Assembly: GCA_963703165.1 (NCBI GenBank)
Contig: OY969798.1
Span: 2,232,001 to 2,296,000, forward strand
Length of the DNA stretch: 64,000 bases
Source of the DNA: JBQTKD01 sp963703165
GTDB taxonomy: Bacteria > Actinomycetota > Actinomycetes > Sporichthyales > Sporichthyaceae
Direction of reading: 5' to 3'
A model generated the notes under the pieces. That model ran no database searches. It saw only the letters and a program-made list of their open reading frames with translations, and had not been told where the DNA came from. Both the position numbers and the translations under genes were made by a program. Shown piece by piece: positions 50,844 to 58,827 of this stretch. Each line of letters opens with the position of its first letter. Position 1 is the first letter of the stretch.

Positions 50844-51584
50844 GTGGACAGCGAGCACAGCGCCATCCCGGGGCAGGTCGCCCGGGGCGCCGGCGCTGCG
50901 CCCCCGCGGAGGGAATCGATCTCGGGTCCCGAAGCGCTGACGACCCCGCTGCGGGCGACACTCGGGGCAGCCGTTCTCGTGGTGGGCCTCGCCGTGGCCC
51001 TGTTCGTCGGCGCGCTCTTCCTCACGGTCGCGCCGCGCAACGCCATCAGCGCGCAGCACGCCTCGACCATCCGCAACGTCGTCGAACCGGAGTTCGCGCA
51101 GCGCTGGCAGGTGTTCGCCCCCGACCCGCTGTGGGCGAACCTGCAGCTGGAGGTCCGTGCCCGGCTGACCGGGAGGCCCGGGACGAAGAGGGAGGTCACG
51201 GACTGGTTCAACTTCTCCGCGGGAGACGCGGCCGGGGTTCGCTCGAATCCGATCCCCGCCCGCCGTCAGGTCAACGAACTGCGGAACGCGTGGAGTTGGT
51301 ACTGGATCACGCATGACGCGAAGGGCAAGGCAGTCGATCGCCAGGGCGTCATCGCCGAGCGGTACGTTCTGCGCCTCGCGCTCGGGCGACTCGACGGCGA
51401 GGAGGTCGAGGGGACGATCCAGCAGATCCAGGTGCGCGTCCTGTCGCGGATGATCACGCCGCCGGCGTGGACCGAGGAGACCGTGGACAGCCGCCCGGAC
51501 ATCCGGACGCTGGCCTGGTGGAACGTCTCGGCCGCCGATCGTCCCGCCGGTGCATCGCGCCACCTGTCGATCGCGGGCTCGTGA
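50844..51584 (+). CDS. DUF5819 membrane-anchored protein
   Basis: A 246-residue protein with a single N-terminal transmembrane helix (AAVLVVGLAVALFVGALFLTV, about 38-58) followed by an extracellular domain with the recurring features of DUF5819 (FAQRWQVFAPDPLWANLQLEV, TDWFN, RNAWSWYWITH). Function is unknown; it is found coupled to HTTM proteins in actinobacteria, as here, where its stop overlaps the HTTM start (GTGA). GTG 50844 is preferred over ATG 50823, since GAGGAGGGA is located 7-8 nt before it. Confidence 0.85.
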   Translation: MDSEHSAIPGQVARGAGAAPPRRESISGPEALTTPLRATLGAAVLVVGLAVALFVGALFLTVAPRNAISAQHASTIRNVVEPEFAQRWQVFAPDPLWANLQLEVRARLTGRPGTKREVTDWFNFSAGDAAGVRSNPIPARRQVNELRNAWSWYWITHDAKGKAVDRQGVIAERYVLRLALGRLDGEEVEGTIQQIQVRVLSRMITPPAWTEETVDSRPDIRTLAWWNVSAADRPAGASRHLSIAGS

Positions 51585-52762
51585 GCAGCACACGGCAGTT
51601 CGCTCCCGGCACCGCGCTGAGTCGGGTGCTCACCACGGCGACCGCGACTCCACGCGTCCCGCTGCAGGTGGCCGCCGTCCGCATCCTGACCGCATTGACG
51701 TTCGTGGTCCTGCTGCTGCGCGAGTGGCCGAACCGCGCGACCACGTGGGGACCGGACGCCCCCTGGTCGTACGCGCTCAGTCAGGAGCAGCTACGCATCG
51801 ACGGCGCATTCAGCCTGCTGGTCCTGCATCCCGGCCGGTTCTGGTTCGAGGCCTGCTACGTCGGCGCAGTGCTCGTCGGCGTGCTGATGGTGCTCGGATG
51901 GCATACACGCGTCGTCTCCGCGCTGTTCCTCCTCGCCGTCGTCTCGTTCCACAACCGGTCGCTGTTCATCGCCGACAGCGGCGACCTGATCCTTCAACTC
52001 AGCGCGATCTACCTGGTGCTCATGCGATGCGGCGAGGCCTGGTCGCTCGACGCACGTCGGCGTGCGCGACCCGGTCCGGTGGCAGCGCCGAGGCTCGCCC
52101 GCCGCCTCGAGCCACTCGGGTGGGCCATGGCCGGTGGGGCGCTCGTCGCGGTACTGACGACCCGTCAGTCAGAACCGGTGATCCCCGTCCTGGCCCTGGC
52201 GGTCTGGGCCGGCGTCGGCCTGCAGTGGGCGGCGCGGTGCCGCGGTTCACGGGCGGTACGGACGCTCGTGGAGTGCCTCGCGAACCTGTTTCACAACAGC
52301 GGTGTCGCGCTGCTGATGGTTCAGGTGGTGCTGATCTACTCCACCGCCGGTTGGTACAAGATCCAGGGCCGGTTGTGGCAGCAGGGAACCGGCGCGTACT
52401 ACCCACTGCACGTCGACACCCTCAGCCCGTGGCCGGCGCTGTCCGGGGCGGTGGCGTCCAGCGCCGTGCTCGTCCTGGCGATCAGCTATCTGACGGTGCT
52501 GATGCAGATCGCCTTCCCGTTCGCCGTGCTGAACCAGCGGGCAAAGAAAGTGCTTCTCGTGGGGCTCGCCGCCGAGCACATCGGTATCGCGGTCTTGCTG
52601 GGGCTGCCGTTCTTCACCGGCGCGATCCTCGCCGCCGACGCGATCTTCCTGCCGACGTCGTGGCTGGTGGCCGTTCGTCGCACGTCACGCCACGGACGAC
52701 GACGCCGGGTCGGCGCGCAGAGCCGGCAGGTGACCGAGACGAGCGTCCCGGTCACCGTCTGA
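51581..52762 (+). CDS. HTTM-domain membrane protein (vitamin K-dependent gamma-carboxylase-like)
   Basis: A 393-residue multi-pass membrane protein with the horizontally transferred transmembrane (HTTM) fold shared with vitamin K-dependent gamma-carboxylase: PLQVAAVRILTALTFVVLLL start, WGPDAPWSYALSQEQL, FHNRSLFIADSGDLILQLSAIYLVL, and STAGWYKIQGRLWQQGTGAYY. It has about nine helices and a basic tail. No carboxylase catalytic base can be assigned, so enzymatic activity is unproven. It is translationally coupled to the DUF5819 protein, suggesting that the two form a complex, perhaps modifying or exporting another protein. Confidence 0.85.
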   Translation: MSSTRQFAPGTALSRVLTTATATPRVPLQVAAVRILTALTFVVLLLREWPNRATTWGPDAPWSYALSQEQLRIDGAFSLLVLHPGRFWFEACYVGAVLVGVLMVLGWHTRVVSALFLLAVVSFHNRSLFIADSGDLILQLSAIYLVLMRCGEAWSLDARRRARPGPVAAPRLARRLEPLGWAMAGGALVAVLTTRQSEPVIPVLALAVWAGVGLQWAARCRGSRAVRTLVECLANLFHNSGVALLMVQVVLIYSTAGWYKIQGRLWQQGTGAYYPLHVDTLSPWPALSGAVASSAVLVLAISYLTVLMQIAFPFAVLNQRAKKVLLVGLAAEHIGIAVLLGLPFFTGAILAADAIFLPTSWLVAVRRTSRHGRRRRVGAQSRQVTETSVPVTV

Positions 52763-52773
52763 CCCAGGACCGG

Positions 52774-53415
52774 CTAGCAGGTCGGGTTGTTGGGAGGGCA
52801 ACCGTTGGGGCCGCCGCCGGGCGGAGTGGTGCCGTTCGGGTTGGTGCCCATCGGCCCCGGACCTGCGGGGCCGCCCGGGCCGCCCGGGCCGCCCGGGCCG
52901 TTCGGACCACCCGGGCCGTTCGGACCACCAGGTCCACCAGGTCCACCAGGACCGGTCGGTCCGGTAGGCCCGCTGCCATCGGGCCCGCCGTTGGGTCGGC
53001 CGGGTCCGCTGCCCGGGCCTTCCTTGGGGTTGCGGGAGGCCTTGTCCTTGCACCCGCCGTCGAAGGTGATGCGCTGGGTCTGGTCCTCGCGGACGTCGAC
53101 GCGGCGGCTGTCGTTGCGGACGGCGCAGTCCTTGGCACGCGGTCGCACGCTGACGAGGTAGTCGCCGGTGCGGATGCGTTCGAACGTCGTGCACTTGTTG
53201 CCCTTGGCGACGTCGCGGGTGCGCGAGCTCGGACCGTCCAGTTCCACCGAGAAGGCCTTGCCGGCGATGCCGTTGACGCAGACGGTCAGCGCCGAACGCG
53301 CGGAGGTGACCTGCGGGGCGGCTGCCGCCGGAGCAGCGACCGCGGTGAGCGCGACGAGCGTCGCGATCCCCCCGCCGAGCGCCGTTCCGGTCCGTCGCAC
53401 TGAGGTGATGTCCAT
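52774..53415 (-). CDS. Secreted protein with short Cys-containing domain and Gly/Pro collagen-like C-terminus
   Basis: A 213-residue protein: signal peptide (GIATLVALTAVAAPAAAAP), a compact domain of about 90 residues with four cysteines (VCVNG, KCTTF, DCAVR, GGCKD), then a Gly/Pro-rich collagen-like tail (GPTGPTGPGGPGGPGGPNG pattern) ending with two more cysteines (NGCPP, PTC). The globular part is not recognised. The tail may be unstructured or form triple helix; terminal cysteines could cross-link. ATG 53415 gives MDITSVRRTG; an upstream start would add an MIRRGLGEGG leader. It is convergent with the HTTM gene, 11 bp apart. Confidence 0.75.
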   Translation of the reverse strand: MDITSVRRTGTALGGGIATLVALTAVAAPAAAAPQVTSARSALTVCVNGIAGKAFSVELDGPSSRTRDVAKGNKCTTFERIRTGDYLVSVRPRAKDCAVRNDSRRVDVREDQTQRITFDGGCKDKASRNPKEGPGSGPGRPNGGPDGSGPTGPTGPGGPGGPGGPNGPGGPNGPGGPGGPGGPAGPGPMGTNPNGTTPPGGGPNGCPPNNPTC

Positions 53416-53539
53416 AGCGTTGCCGCCCTCCCCGAGCCCACGGCGAATCACGCCGTGGCTGCAAGCTAGGCAGCGGCGAACACCAAGTCCAGACGCCCCG
53501 CCGGGCAGCCCCCGGCCGGGTCCTGGGCCGCACGCGGGG

Positions 53540-53911
53540 TCAGACCGCGAGCAGGTCCACCACGAAGATCAACGTCTCGCCCGGTTTGATGACGCCGCCC
53601 GCGCCGCGGTCGCCGTAGGCCAGATGCGGCGGGATCACCAACTGACGGCGCCCGCCGATCTTCATCCCGGCCACACCCTGGTCCCAGCCGGAGATGACCT
53701 GCCCGGCACCGAGGCGGAACTGCAGCGGGGAGCCGCGGTTCCAGCTCGCGTCGAACTCCTCACCGGTGGAGAACGCGACGCCGACGTAGTGCACCGACAC
53801 GTTGGCGCCGGCGGTGGCCTCCGCCCCGTCGCCTTCCTTGAGGTCGATGACCACCAGGTCCGCGGGCGGCTCGCCGCCGGGGAACTCGATCTCGGGCTTT
53901 TCCAGGGTCAC
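53540..53911 (-). CDS. FKBP-type peptidyl-prolyl isomerase
   Basis: A 123-residue single-domain FKBP: VSVHYVGVAFSTGEEFDASW, PLQFRLGAGQVISGWDQGVAGMKIGGRR, IPPHLAYGDRGAGGVIKPGETLIFVVDLL. All hydrophobic-pocket residues (Y, F, D, F, V, I, W, Y) occur at expected positions. It catalyses cis-trans proline isomerisation, cytosolic as no signal peptide is seen. GTG 53911 overlaps the upstream sulfotransferase-like gene stop as GTGA; typical length for the family. Confidence 0.92.
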   Translation of the reverse strand: MTLEKPEIEFPGGEPPADLVVIDLKEGDGAEATAGANVSVHYVGVAFSTGEEFDASWNRGSPLQFRLGAGQVISGWDQGVAGMKIGGRRQLVIPPHLAYGDRGAGGVIKPGETLIFVVDLLAV

Positions 53912-54609
53912 GGTGTCTCCAGCGTCCGGGTGTGGGTGTCGTCGAGGTAGGCGTCCTCGGGCAACCCGGGCAGCCATTCGCGGAACAATCTACGGTTCAC
54001 CGCCGCGTACGCCTCGAGCACGCGGGCGCGGGTCGCCGCCGACAGGAACTGATTGCCCGTCGGTCGGCCGGGAAAGTGCTCGGCCACGAAGGAGGCGACC
54101 AGGTCGCGTTCGGCGTCGCTCTCCAGATGCCCGTTCAAGGACCGGGCAACACGGATCCCTCGGGCCGAATACGTCACCGGCGGGGCCGGCTCCGGCGCCA
54201 CCTCCACCGGCAGCAGTTCGACCAGCGCGACACCGGGCACGCCCGCCAGGCGAGCGGCGAGGTCGGCCCAGTCCAGGGTGGGGTTGCGAGGGTGCGGGAA
54301 CTGCTCCGCGAAGGGCACCGCGGACCCGGCGCGCACCGCGTGCAGGTGCGCGAACTCCATGAGGTGATCCTGGCGACGGATCGGCAACAGCACCCGCGCA
54401 TCGGTCGCGCCGCGCTGCGCGAGCGCGGCCGCCAGGTTCGCCTCGGCCTGCGGACGCAGCCGTTCGGCGTCCGCCGGACCGAGCGGTTCGCCGCCCAGCA
54501 GGTGCGGGTCGTTCAGCACCGCGACACCGGGATCGATGTGCGCCCGCGCCAGCGTCCGGTCGGATCCCGTGGCGGGCATGCCCAGAAAGACGACGAGATC
54601 GTGGTTCAC
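53908..54609 (-). CDS. Degenerate sulfotransferase-like protein
   Basis: A 233-residue protein related to the next gene. Its N-terminus LVVFLGMPATGSDRTL aligns with the PAPS 5'-phosphosulfate loop of its neighbour (VALHIGAHKTGTSVL), but the Lys/Thr that contact the phosphate are lost (HKTG becomes PATG). The C-terminal region (VTYSARGIRVARSLNGHLESDAERDLVASFVAEHFPG ... LSAATRARVLEAYAAVNRRLF) matches the neighbour's C-terminus. It is therefore a shortened paralogue, probably without PAPS-dependent activity. GTG 54609 start; its stop overlaps the FKBP start. A 64-bp gap with a CGCTCG-rich motif separates it from the paralogue. Confidence 0.7.
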   Translation of the reverse strand: MNHDLVVFLGMPATGSDRTLARAHIDPGVAVLNDPHLLGGEPLGPADAERLRPQAEANLAAALAQRGATDARVLLPIRRQDHLMEFAHLHAVRAGSAVPFAEQFPHPRNPTLDWADLAARLAGVPGVALVELLPVEVAPEPAPPVTYSARGIRVARSLNGHLESDAERDLVASFVAEHFPGRPTGNQFLSAATRARVLEAYAAVNRRLFREWLPGLPEDAYLDDTHTRTLETP

Positions 54610-54673
54610 CGGGCTTCCTCCGTCGGCCCGATCGGCTTCGTCGGTGCGCTCGATGATTCGCTCGCAAGCTCGC

Positions 54674-55525
54674 TCATCGCACGAGGTCCTCGTAGTCGTC
54701 GCCGTAGCGCTCCCACAGCGCCGCCTTCTGATCGGCGGTGAACAGGACCGGCCGTGGCCCGTCGAGGTTGGAGAAGTGGGTCTGCAGGAAGGTGCGCAGC
54801 GCGCCGCGTTCCTCGGAGGTCTCCAGGTGCGGGTTCGCGGCGAGCGCCATCTCCAGACCGCGGGCGGAGACGCTGCGATTCTGCGGTTCGCTGTAGGTGA
54901 CGGGGACGTCGAGCCGGGAGTCGACGCGGGCCAGCATGTGCCGCAGGAAGAGTTCTTGGCCCTCCCGGATCCGCCGGAAGTCGACGACCTCGACGTTGTC
55001 CGGGCCGAAGTGCGCCTGCATCGCCTCCACGATCGGTCGCCAGGACAGGGCCTCGAGGTCGACCAGGCGCAGCCACTCGGCGAAGGTCTCGTGCCCGCCC
55101 TGATGGACCGTCTGCAGGTAGTAGGACTCGACGAAGTCCGCCGGCGGACGGATCGAGAGCAGGACCTTGCAGCGGATACGCGGAAGGGCGCGGGTCAGCG
55201 CCTCGATGTTGCGTGGCGCATTCGGGTACAGCCGGCCCTTGCCCTTGCGGGTGAACGGGCGCCCGACGAGGTTCTCGTAGGACCCGATCAGCACCCGGTA
55301 ACGCGGGTCCCAACCGAACGTGGTCAGGCGGTCCCGCAGCGGCGCGGGATCGGCGGCGAGGCGGTCCCCCCAGCCGACCATCTGCGACAGGTGCGCGCGG
55401 CGCAGGTACTTGACCCGTCGCCGGGCCATCAGGTCCTCGTTCTCCCGCAAATAGCGCTGCAGCACGCTGGTCCCGGTCTTGTGGGCGCCGATGTGCAGGG
55501 CCACGAGCTTGCCCGGCAGTGGCAT
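54674..55525 (-). CDS. PAPS-dependent sulfotransferase-like protein
   Basis: A 283-residue protein with the sulfotransferase 5'-PSB loop LHIGAHKTGTSVLQRYL (residues about 10-26), a 3'-phosphate-binding region VLLSIRPPADFVESYY (Arg/Ser motif), and C-terminal segment SVSARGLEMALAANPH common to the small bacterial family. It would transfer sulfate from PAPS to a hydroxyl or amine of a cell-envelope carbohydrate or lipid; no acceptor can be named. ATG 55525. It is divergent from the PD40 propeller gene and followed by the degenerate paralogue and FKBP on the same strand. Confidence 0.82.
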   Translation of the reverse strand: MPLPGKLVALHIGAHKTGTSVLQRYLRENEDLMARRRVKYLRRAHLSQMVGWGDRLAADPAPLRDRLTTFGWDPRYRVLIGSYENLVGRPFTRKGKGRLYPNAPRNIEALTRALPRIRCKVLLSIRPPADFVESYYLQTVHQGGHETFAEWLRLVDLEALSWRPIVEAMQAHFGPDNVEVVDFRRIREGQELFLRHMLARVDSRLDVPVTYSEPQNRSVSARGLEMALAANPHLETSEERGALRTFLQTHFSNLDGPRPVLFTADQKAALWERYGDDYEDLVR

Positions 55526-55610
55526 CGCGGTCTGTCTCCTAGGTCGAGGGCCTCATTCGTCGCAGCCGTACACCGTGGCCCCAGAGGCTATCGACGGTTA
55601 CCTTGGGTAG

Positions 55611-56981
55611 GTGCCCGCTTCCTCCCTTGTGCGTCGAGGTGTCCCGTTCGCCGTCGCCCTGGCGGCCGCGCTGTGGGTGACGCCCGCGTACGCGGCGGAC
55701 GCCGAGCTGCTGCGGGTGAGCGTGCCGGCCGTGGGTATCGAGGCGAACGACGCGAGCTTCACCCCCGCGGTCTCGGCCGACGGCCGCTGGGTCACCTTCG
55801 CCTCGGACGCCTCGAACCTGGTGCGCGACGACTACAACCACGTCCGTGACGTCTTCCTGCGCGACACCCAGACCGGGAAGACCACCCGGCTCAGCGTCAG
55901 CAGCGCCGGACAGCAGGGCAACAGCGGCAGCTTCAACCCCTCCATCAGCGAGGACGGGCGCTTCGTCGTCTACGACTCCTTCGCCTCGAACCTGGTCCGC
56001 GACGACCTCAACCAGCAGGGCGACGTCTTCCTGCACGACCGCGAGAAGCGCACCACCACGCGGATCAACCGCGGCTACGACGGCAAGGAGTCCAACGGCC
56101 AGAGCGGCTTCGCGGTGATCAGCGGCGACGGGAACGTGATCGGGTTCGAGTCGACGGCCGCGAACATGCTCGCCGGCGGCGTCGGCGGGACCACCCAGAT
56201 CTGGGCCTACGACCGGACCACGGACACCTTCGACCTGGTCAGCAGAACGTTCCTCAACGAGCGGGCCGGCGGCGGCAGCGGGAACATCTCGATGTCCCGG
56301 GACGGGCAGTTCGTCGCGTTCTCCTCCCAGGCCAGCAATCTGGTGCCGCACGACGTGAACCTGGCCGAGGACGTATTCGTGCGTGACCGGAAGTCCGGGA
56401 TCACCCGGCGGGTCAGCGTGAACAGCGTCGGCGGGGAGTCCAACGCCGCGAGCACGGAGCCGTCGATCTCCGCGGACGGACGCATAGTGGCCTTCGAGTC
56501 CCGAGCGACGACCCTGCTCGGATACGACGTGACCGGGCAGGACGCCCCGAAGATGCTGGTGAACCCGGACGGGATCTTCGACCTCGGCGACACCAATTTC
56601 GTGCCCGACATCTTCGTCCACGACCTGACCACCGCGCACACCGAGCGGGTGTCCGTCGCCTCCGACGGCAAGCAGGCCACGCTGGATTCCTATGGGGCCT
56701 CGGTCAGCGGCGACGGTCGCTGGGTGGCCTTTGTGTCGCTGGCCAAGAACCTCGTCGCGGGCGACACCAACAACGTCCGCGAGGTCTTCCTGCACGATCG
56801 GCAGACGAAGGAAACGACCCGAGTCGTGCAAGGCGCCGGCGGCAAGCAGGGCACGAAGGCGTCCGTGCAGCCGGTCATGAGCCGCGACGGGCGCACCGTG
56901 GTGTTCGTCTCCGACTCGGGCAACCTGGTGCCGTCCGACCGCAACCACGAGGGCGACATCTTCGCCCGTCGCCTGTCCTGA
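55611..56981 (+). CDS. Secreted TolB-like (PD40/WD40-like) beta-propeller protein
   Basis: A 456-residue exported protein. A signal peptide (VPFAVALAAALWVTPAYA) precedes six or seven repeats of the PD40 type: VSADGRWVTFASDASNLV, ISEDGRFVVYDSFASNLV, MSRDGQFVAFSSQASNLV, ISADGRIVAFESRATTLL, VSGDGRWVAFVSLAKNLV, MSRDGRTVVFVSDSGNLV, each with a DVFLRD/DVFVRDR strand. Together they form a propeller, probably protein- or carbohydrate-binding. No catalytic motif is seen. GTG 55611 start. Downstream, an 8-bp tandem repeat spans the boundary with the convergent T7SS-associated gene. Confidence 0.85.
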   Translation: MPASSLVRRGVPFAVALAAALWVTPAYAADAELLRVSVPAVGIEANDASFTPAVSADGRWVTFASDASNLVRDDYNHVRDVFLRDTQTGKTTRLSVSSAGQQGNSGSFNPSISEDGRFVVYDSFASNLVRDDLNQQGDVFLHDREKRTTTRINRGYDGKESNGQSGFAVISGDGNVIGFESTAANMLAGGVGGTTQIWAYDRTTDTFDLVSRTFLNERAGGGSGNISMSRDGQFVAFSSQASNLVPHDVNLAEDVFVRDRKSGITRRVSVNSVGGESNAASTEPSISADGRIVAFESRATTLLGYDVTGQDAPKMLVNPDGIFDLGDTNFVPDIFVHDLTTAHTERVSVASDGKQATLDSYGASVSGDGRWVAFVSLAKNLVAGDTNNVREVFLHDRQTKETTRVVQGAGGKQGTKASVQPVMSRDGRTVVFVSDSGNLVPSDRNHEGDIFARRLS

Positions 56982-57021
56982 CAGTTCGTCAGTTCGTCAG
57001 TTCGTCGGTCCGTCAGTTCGT
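56982..57021. repeat. Five tandem 8-bp repeats over a stop codon
   Basis: CAGTTCGT is repeated at 56982, 56990, 56998 and 57014 with one variant copy (CGGTCCGT) at 57006. The array starts right after the propeller gene stop and runs over the stop codon of the convergent gene (57013-57015), so copy-number change could alter that protein's end. The 8-bp unit is not a codon multiple. Confidence 0.8.
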
Positions 57022-57627
57022 GGTGGTGCGCTGCCCCGCGGCGCGCAGCTGATCGCCGCGGATACGGGCCGACGCGGCGCCCCCCGGGTTGATCTCCAGG
57101 TCGTGCCCTACCGGCCAAGCCACGGCCAGTTCGTGCCCGTGACGCCGCTGCCACCCGGTGATGTCCTCCGGGATGTGTTCACTCGGCCGGTCCCGCACCG
57201 CAGCCTCGGCGTGGTCCTTCGAGCTGAAGGCGTGGATCACCCAGCCACCCCGTTCGTCGGGGACGCTGAGCAGCCCGGGCCGGGGCGAGGAGTGCAGCCA
57301 CAGCTCCGCTGCGAGCACCGCCTCGAGCACCTCGGAGTCGTCGGCGCGACGATACGCGGCCCGTTGCAGGGTGGCGTCCAGGTCGTCGGTGGGCGGCGGC
57401 AGTTGCAGGGCGCCGGCCGAGGGGACGTAGTCCGGGTTGTGCCGGAACTCCCCGGTCAACCGGCCCAGGCCGTCGACCCGCCAGGCGCCGATGATGCCCT
57501 GGCGCGGGACCGAGCCGGAGTTGTCGTGCTCCGGGTCGACGGCGTACACCCAGCCGCCCGGACGCTTGCGCGCCGCCTCCCGGATCTCCTCCGTGACCGG
57601 CGGCAGCGGACGGTTGTGATCAACCAC
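57013..57627 (-). CDS. Type VII secretion-associated-like protein
   Basis: A 204-residue protein resembling the Streptomyces type VII secretion system-associated family: PPVTEEIREAARKRPGGWVY, VDPEHDNSGSVPRQGIIGAWRVD, FRHNPDYVPSAGALQLP, then a helical region (LQRAAYRRADDSEVLEAVLAAEL) and a domain with GWVIHAFSSKDH. No WXG100, EccC or other T7SS gene is in the window, so a secretion role is not supported by context. No signal peptide. Start at GTG/ATG 57627 gives MVDHNRPLPP. Confidence 0.6.
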   Translation of the reverse strand: MVDHNRPLPPVTEEIREAARKRPGGWVYAVDPEHDNSGSVPRQGIIGAWRVDGLGRLTGEFRHNPDYVPSAGALQLPPPTDDLDATLQRAAYRRADDSEVLEAVLAAELWLHSSPRPGLLSVPDERGGWVIHAFSSKDHAEAAVRDRPSEHIPEDITGWQRRHGHELAVAWPVGHDLEINPGGAASARIRGDQLRAAGQRTTTN

Positions 57628-57689
57628 GGCTGCCTGCCCTCATAGGAGGAGTGTGACGCATCATCCCGGCGCAGCCCGAAGGCGTTCCG

Positions 57690-58577
57690 TCAGGGGAGCA
57701 GGAACCACACCGCGAGCACCCGCCCGGCGGCGTCGTAGGCCCGGACCCGGCCGGGCTCGGCCGAACCCCCGGACGCGACGACCCCGGTGTAGATCGGGGC
57801 CTCGATTCCCGGCACCCGGTGCAGGCCGAGGTCCTCCGTCGGGCCGCTCTCGCCCGGCTGGAACTCGACGCGGGTGGCCCCCACCGGGGCGAATCCGGCG
57901 GTGCAGGTCTGCCCGGTGGCGCGGTTGAGCAGCTCCGGGGCCAGCAGCGGCGCGTCGCCGGGGGCCGCCGGACCGCCCCGGACCAGGCGCCACGGCCCGC
58001 CGGGCCGGGTCTGCGCCAACGCGTAGAGCCGGTCCCCGGCCTCGGCGCGGCCCGCCATGATCCGGCAGCCGACGATCGACCCGGCCACGCTCGCGACCCG
58101 GACCGCGGAGGTGGGCGGCTGAGCCCGGTCCTTGACCCGGAAGTCCAGGCGGACGTCGTGGTCGACGTTGGTCAGCACCAGGCTCCGGTCCACCTGCTCC
58201 CAGGCGACCTCCCCGACCAACGCCGAGCGCAGGGCCTCGTCGACCTCGGCCGCCGCCCCCGGGCAGACCCTCCGCGTCCCGGTGCCTCCGTCGAACATCG
58301 CCGTCGATTTCCCCAACACGACGTCGCCGAAGATGTTGTTGCACGCGCGCAGCAGGAACGTTCCCGCAGGCTGCACGACCAGGGTCACGTTCAGGTTGGG
58401 CCTCGTGGGCACCGTCACCCCGGCCTGGCGCACACCGACCAACTGCCAGACCGTCTGCTCCACCGGCACGCTCACCTGCACCGGCGCCTGCACCACGGGC
58501 TCGGCCCGATCCTCCGCCGCCCCGCATCCCCCGAGGCCCAGCACCGCCCCGACCAGGACCACCACCCGGGCACGCAT
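57690..58577 (-). CDS. META-domain-like lipoprotein
   Basis: A 295-residue predicted lipoprotein (signal MRARVVVLVGAVLGLGGC, lipobox LGGC). Residues about 40-140 resemble a META/HslJ domain (VWQLVGVRQAGVTVPTRPNLNVTLVV, LRACNNIFGDVVLG), the rest is beta-rich with scattered cysteines and not recognised. META domains bind small molecules or heat-shock-related partners; here the function is unknown. ATG 58577 is used; GTG 58580 is one codon upstream. It lies downstream of clpB on the same strand but separated by a large hairpin region. Confidence 0.7.
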   Translation of the reverse strand: MRARVVVLVGAVLGLGGCGAAEDRAEPVVQAPVQVSVPVEQTVWQLVGVRQAGVTVPTRPNLNVTLVVQPAGTFLLRACNNIFGDVVLGKSTAMFDGGTGTRRVCPGAAAEVDEALRSALVGEVAWEQVDRSLVLTNVDHDVRLDFRVKDRAQPPTSAVRVASVAGSIVGCRIMAGRAEAGDRLYALAQTRPGGPWRLVRGGPAAPGDAPLLAPELLNRATGQTCTAGFAPVGATRVEFQPGESGPTEDLGLHRVPGIEAPIYTGVVASGGSAEPGRVRAYDAAGRVLAVWFLLP

Positions 58578-58634
58578 CACCCAACGATGGGCCCCAGCCG
58601 CCCCTTATGGCAGCAAATCGGACGAATTACCCCC

Positions 58635-58816
58635 ACGACCACTGCGCACGACGTGCGTAGTGGTCGTAAATCGGCCCGATTTGTCGGGTTTCGGTGACCT
58701 TTACGCACAGGCGATTGAGGCGAGAGGAGAGCGAAGGCGAGGAACGAGCTTTCGCTCTCCCGAGCCGATTGAGCCTGTTGAGCGACGAAGGAGCGAACAC
58801 GTCGTGCGTAAAGGTC
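58635..58816. other. Structured intergenic region downstream of clpB (nested inverted repeats)
   Basis: Within 58578-58827 three structures occur. Outer arms 58696-58708 and 58804-58816 (13 bp, perfect) enclose an inner 10-bp pair (58726-58735 with 58751-58760). Separately, 58635-58649 pairs with 58653-58667 (15 bp, one mismatch, 3-nt loop), directly followed by the dyad AAATCG-GCC-CGATTT at 58668-58682. All lie 12-190 bp after the clpB stop. The outermost hairpins can serve as clpB terminators on the minus strand; the nesting is more elaborate than usual. A 12-bp core of the dispersed repeat (6084, 40804) sits at 58737-58748. Confidence 0.6.
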
Positions 58817-58827
58817 GTAGCCGTTCT

